DNA of 64,000 nucleotides from Pseudomonas sp. Bc-h (GTDB lineage Bacteria > Pseudomonadota > Gammaproteobacteria > Pseudomonadales > Pseudomonadaceae). Both the position numbers and the translations under genes were made by a program. Under the pieces are notes generated by a model. That model saw only the letters and a list, made by a program, of their open reading frames with translations, had not been told where the DNA came from and searched no databases. Location: assembly GCF_002080045.1 (NCBI RefSeq), contig NZ_MUIN01000008.1, positions 62,001-126,000 on the forward strand, given 5' to 3'. Below are positions 62,014 to 64,000 of this stretch, one piece after another (positions within the stretch are counted from its first letter, which is position 1; each line of letters opens with the position of its first letter).

Positions 62014-63495
62014 TTACTCGAACCAATGGGCTCGGGCGGCCATGATCAACTTGCCGGCACGATCATCGTCAATGCCGTCGATGTCGAGCAGATCGTCAAT
62101 AGACTGCTCGGCCAGGTCTTCGCGGGTAACTACGCCGCGCACCGCCAGTTCCATCGCCAAATCCTTGTCCATACCCTCAAGCGAGAGCAGGTCTTCGGCC
62201 GGATGGGCGTCTGCCAGCTTTTCCTCAGTAGCGATGGCTTTAGTCAACAAACGATCCTTGGCACGAGCACGAAGCTCGTTGACGATGTCTTCGTCAAAGC
62301 CGTCGATGTTGAGCATTTCTTCCAACGGTACGTAGGCAATCTCTTCCAGGCTGGTGAAGCCTTCGTCGACCAGCACCTGTGCAAGCTCTTCGTCGACTTC
62401 CAGCTCGTCGATGAAGTTGCGCAGGATGTCGCCGGTTTCCGCTTGCTGCTTGGCCTGGATGTCCGATTCGGTCATCACGTTCAAGGTCCAGCCAGTCAAC
62501 TGGCTCGCCAGACGCACGTTTTGACCACCGCGGCCAATCGCCTGGGCCAGGTTGTCTGCGCCTACAGCGATGTCCATGGCGTGGGCGTCTTCATCAACGA
62601 TGATCGCTGCCACTTCGGCAGGCGACATGGCGTTGATGACGAACTGCGCCGGATTGTCGTCCCAGAGCACGATATCCACACGCTCGCCGCCCAACTCGCC
62701 GGAAACAGCCTGGACACGCGAACCGCGCATGCCGATGCAAGCGCCTTGCGGGTCGATGCGTTTGTCCTTGGAGCGAACTGCGATCTTTGCACGCGAACCA
62801 GGATCACGAGAGGCAGCCATCACCTCGATGAGACCTTCGGCGATTTCCGGAACTTCAATCCGGAACAGCTCGATCAGCATCTCTGGCGCAGTACGCGACA
62901 GGATCAGCTGAGGACCACGGTTTTCAGTGCGGATTTCTTTGAGCAGTGCACGAACGCGGACACCCACACGGAAAGTTTCCCGGGAGATGATGTCTTCACG
63001 CGCCAGCAGCGCCTCGGCATTGTTACCCAAGTCGACGATGACATTGTCACGTGTAACTTTTTTAACAGTACCGGAAATGATTTCGCCCAGACGCTCACGA
63101 TAAGCGTCTACGACTTGAGCGCGCTCGGCTTCGCGAACCTTCTGCACAATGACTTGCTTGGCAGTCTGGGCGGCGATGCGACCGAACTCGATGGACTCGA
63201 TCTTATCTTCTACAACGTCGCCGACCTTGGCGCCCGGATGAGTCTCGGCAACCTTGCTCGGCCATGTTTCGATCGCTGGATCGTCGAGATCTTCTTCCTC
63301 GACGACCGTCCAGCGACGGAAAGTCTCATAAGCGCCCGTGTGGCGATTGATTTCCACACGAAGGTCAACTTCGTCTTCGAAACGCTTTTTAGTGGCCGTG
63401 GCCAGAGCTATCTCAAGCGCCTCAAAAATCACATCGGCCGGTACGCCTTTTTCATTGGATACCGACTCAACAACCAGCAGTACTTCTTTGCTCAT
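62014..63495 (-). CDS. nusA: Transcription termination/antitermination protein NusA
   Basis: The protein has 493 residues. It has an N-terminal RNA-polymerase-binding domain (MSKEVLLVVESVSNEKGVPA), an S1 domain near 135-200 (ISGTVKKVTRDNVIVDLGN), two KH domains (CIGMRGSRVQAV and GRGGQNVRLAS) and two C-terminal acidic AR repeats (LLSLEGMDKDLAMELAVRGV). It controls pausing and termination. The ATG at 63495 is the standard start; an earlier in-frame start adds seven residues. Confidence 0.98.
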   Translation of the reverse strand: MSKEVLLVVESVSNEKGVPADVIFEALEIALATATKKRFEDEVDLRVEINRHTGAYETFRRWTVVEEEDLDDPAIETWPSKVAETHPGAKVGDVVEDKIESIEFGRIAAQTAKQVIVQKVREAERAQVVDAYRERLGEIISGTVKKVTRDNVIVDLGNNAEALLAREDIISRETFRVGVRVRALLKEIRTENRGPQLILSRTAPEMLIELFRIEVPEIAEGLIEVMAASRDPGSRAKIAVRSKDKRIDPQGACIGMRGSRVQAVSGELGGERVDIVLWDDNPAQFVINAMSPAEVAAIIVDEDAHAMDIAVGADNLAQAIGRGGQNVRLASQLTGWTLNVMTESDIQAKQQAETGDILRNFIDELEVDEELAQVLVDEGFTSLEEIAYVPLEEMLNIDGFDEDIVNELRARAKDRLLTKAIATEEKLADAHPAEDLLSLEGMDKDLAMELAVRGVVTREDLAEQSIDDLLDIDGIDDDRAGKLIMAARAHWFE

Positions 63496-63542
63496 CGTAC
63501 GCCTCGCCTTTCGCAAGCCATTGGATCCGCGGGATCCGCGTC

Positions 63543-64000
63543 TCAGTCAAACGTGGGAATAATGTTGGCTTTGTCGATCAGATCGATCGGCAACAGGTAT
63601 TCGTGATCATCCACTTGCACCACGACATCCTGCTCCTCCACCCCGCGGAGAAGGCCTTGAAAGTTACGTCGACCGTCGAAGGGCGAGCGCAGCTTTATCT
63701 TCACTTGTTCCCCGGCAAAGGCTGCAAACTGCTCGATGGTGAACAGCGGGCGTTCCATGCCTGGAGAAGAAACTTCGAGCGTATATTCGGAGCTGATCGG
63801 ATCTTCTACGTCCAGAACACCGCTGATCTGACGGCTGACGATGGCACAATCGTCCACCAGCACGCCGCCCTCTTTATCGATATAAACGCGCAACATTGAG
63901 TGACGACCCTGGGCCGAAAACTCGATACCCCAGCATTCATAGCCAAGGGCCACGACCACCGGGGCCAACAAGGCCTGCAACTGTTCTAGCTTGCTCGACA
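63543..64000 (-). CDS. rimP: Ribosome maturation factor RimP (start codon cut by window edge)
   Basis: The minus strand encodes SSKLEQLQALLAPVVVALGY and on to the C-terminal PIDLIDKANIIPTFD, the full RimP fold (VYIDKEGGVLVDDCAIVSRQ, LEVSSPGMERPLF). Only the first base of the start codon lies outside; the window's last two bases, read on the minus strand, are TG. The predicted length is 152 residues, as in P. aeruginosa. RimP helps 30S assembly and starts the operon with nusA, 47 bp downstream. Confidence 0.97.
   Translation of the reverse strand, partial: SSKLEQLQALLAPVVVALGYECWGIEFSAQGRHSMLRVYIDKEGGVLVDDCAIVSRQISGVLDVEDPISSEYTLEVSSPGMERPLFTIEQFAAFAGEQVKIKLRSPFDGRRNFQGLLRGVEEQDVVVQVDDHEYLLPIDLIDKANIIPTFD

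Overview
The window is chromosomal DNA from a Pseudomonas, most likely the P. fluorescens/P. syringae lineage. The reasons are the GC-rich codon usage, the gene set (OprD-type porin, uronate dehydrogenase, HBM-type chemoreceptor, AzlCD, DUF2790 and DUF417 proteins), Pseudomonas-type REP/REPIN repeats between genes, and the translation operon rimP-nusA-infB-rbfA-truB-rpsO-pnp at the right end. No tRNA, rRNA, insertion sequence or CRISPR array was seen.

Layout, left to right. 1-6.4 kb: a LysR regulator (cut by the window edge) divergent from azlCD, then a tripartite tricarboxylate transporter operon (binding protein, TctB, TctA) with its own LysR gene. 6.6-9.2 kb: an orphan type VI secretion cassette with Hcp, a glycine-zipper, probably pore-forming effector, and three tandem related two-helix membrane proteins that look like immunity genes, the third decayed. 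9.4-18.4 kb: housekeeping and accessory enzymes (YpfJ-type protease, secreted serine hydrolase, HAD phosphatase, TesB thioesterase, GNAT, histone-deacetylase-family amidohydrolase, flavoprotein, acyltransferase-3, DUF2790/DUF417 pair). 18.6-24.3 kb: a secreted protein built of near-identical 26-residue repeats, then two chemoreceptors (HBM type and BdlA type) around a Fic AMP-transferase gene that sits between two 65-bp direct repeats made of 15-bp iterons. 24.5-27 kb: an orphan binding protein, a YfcE-type phosphoesterase and an MFS exporter.

27.3-35.7 kb is a polyol/pentulose catabolic locus: LacI regulator, DCXR-like SDR, FGGY kinase, threitol/erythritol-type Zn dehydrogenase and a ribose-type ABC importer. 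35.7-42.3 kb is a hexuronate oxidation locus: OprD porin, uronate dehydrogenase, SMP-30 aldarolactonase and a DctPQM TRAP transporter. The porin and dehydrogenase promoters carry the same operator-like element at the same distance from the -10 box, and leaders across both sugar loci carry perfect AAYAAYAA Hfq/Crc motifs, so catabolite repression is expected. In all three of the tct, ribose-type and TRAP loci a stem-loop lies just after the binding-protein gene.

42.6-48.2 kb: an orphan PhyH-like dioxygenase and a sulfonate/sulfate-ester operon (AtsK/TauD-like dioxygenase, binding protein, two permeases, ATPase). 48.3-54.2 kb: signalling genes, namely a PAS-GGDEF diguanylate cyclase with a REC-CheC partner, a divergent Dps-like protein, and a histidine kinase with a FixJ-type regulator plus a stand-alone receiver. 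54.6-64 kb: a BON-domain periplasmic protein and the translation/RNA-decay operon, all on the minus strand, ending in rimP whose start codon is cut by one base at the window edge.
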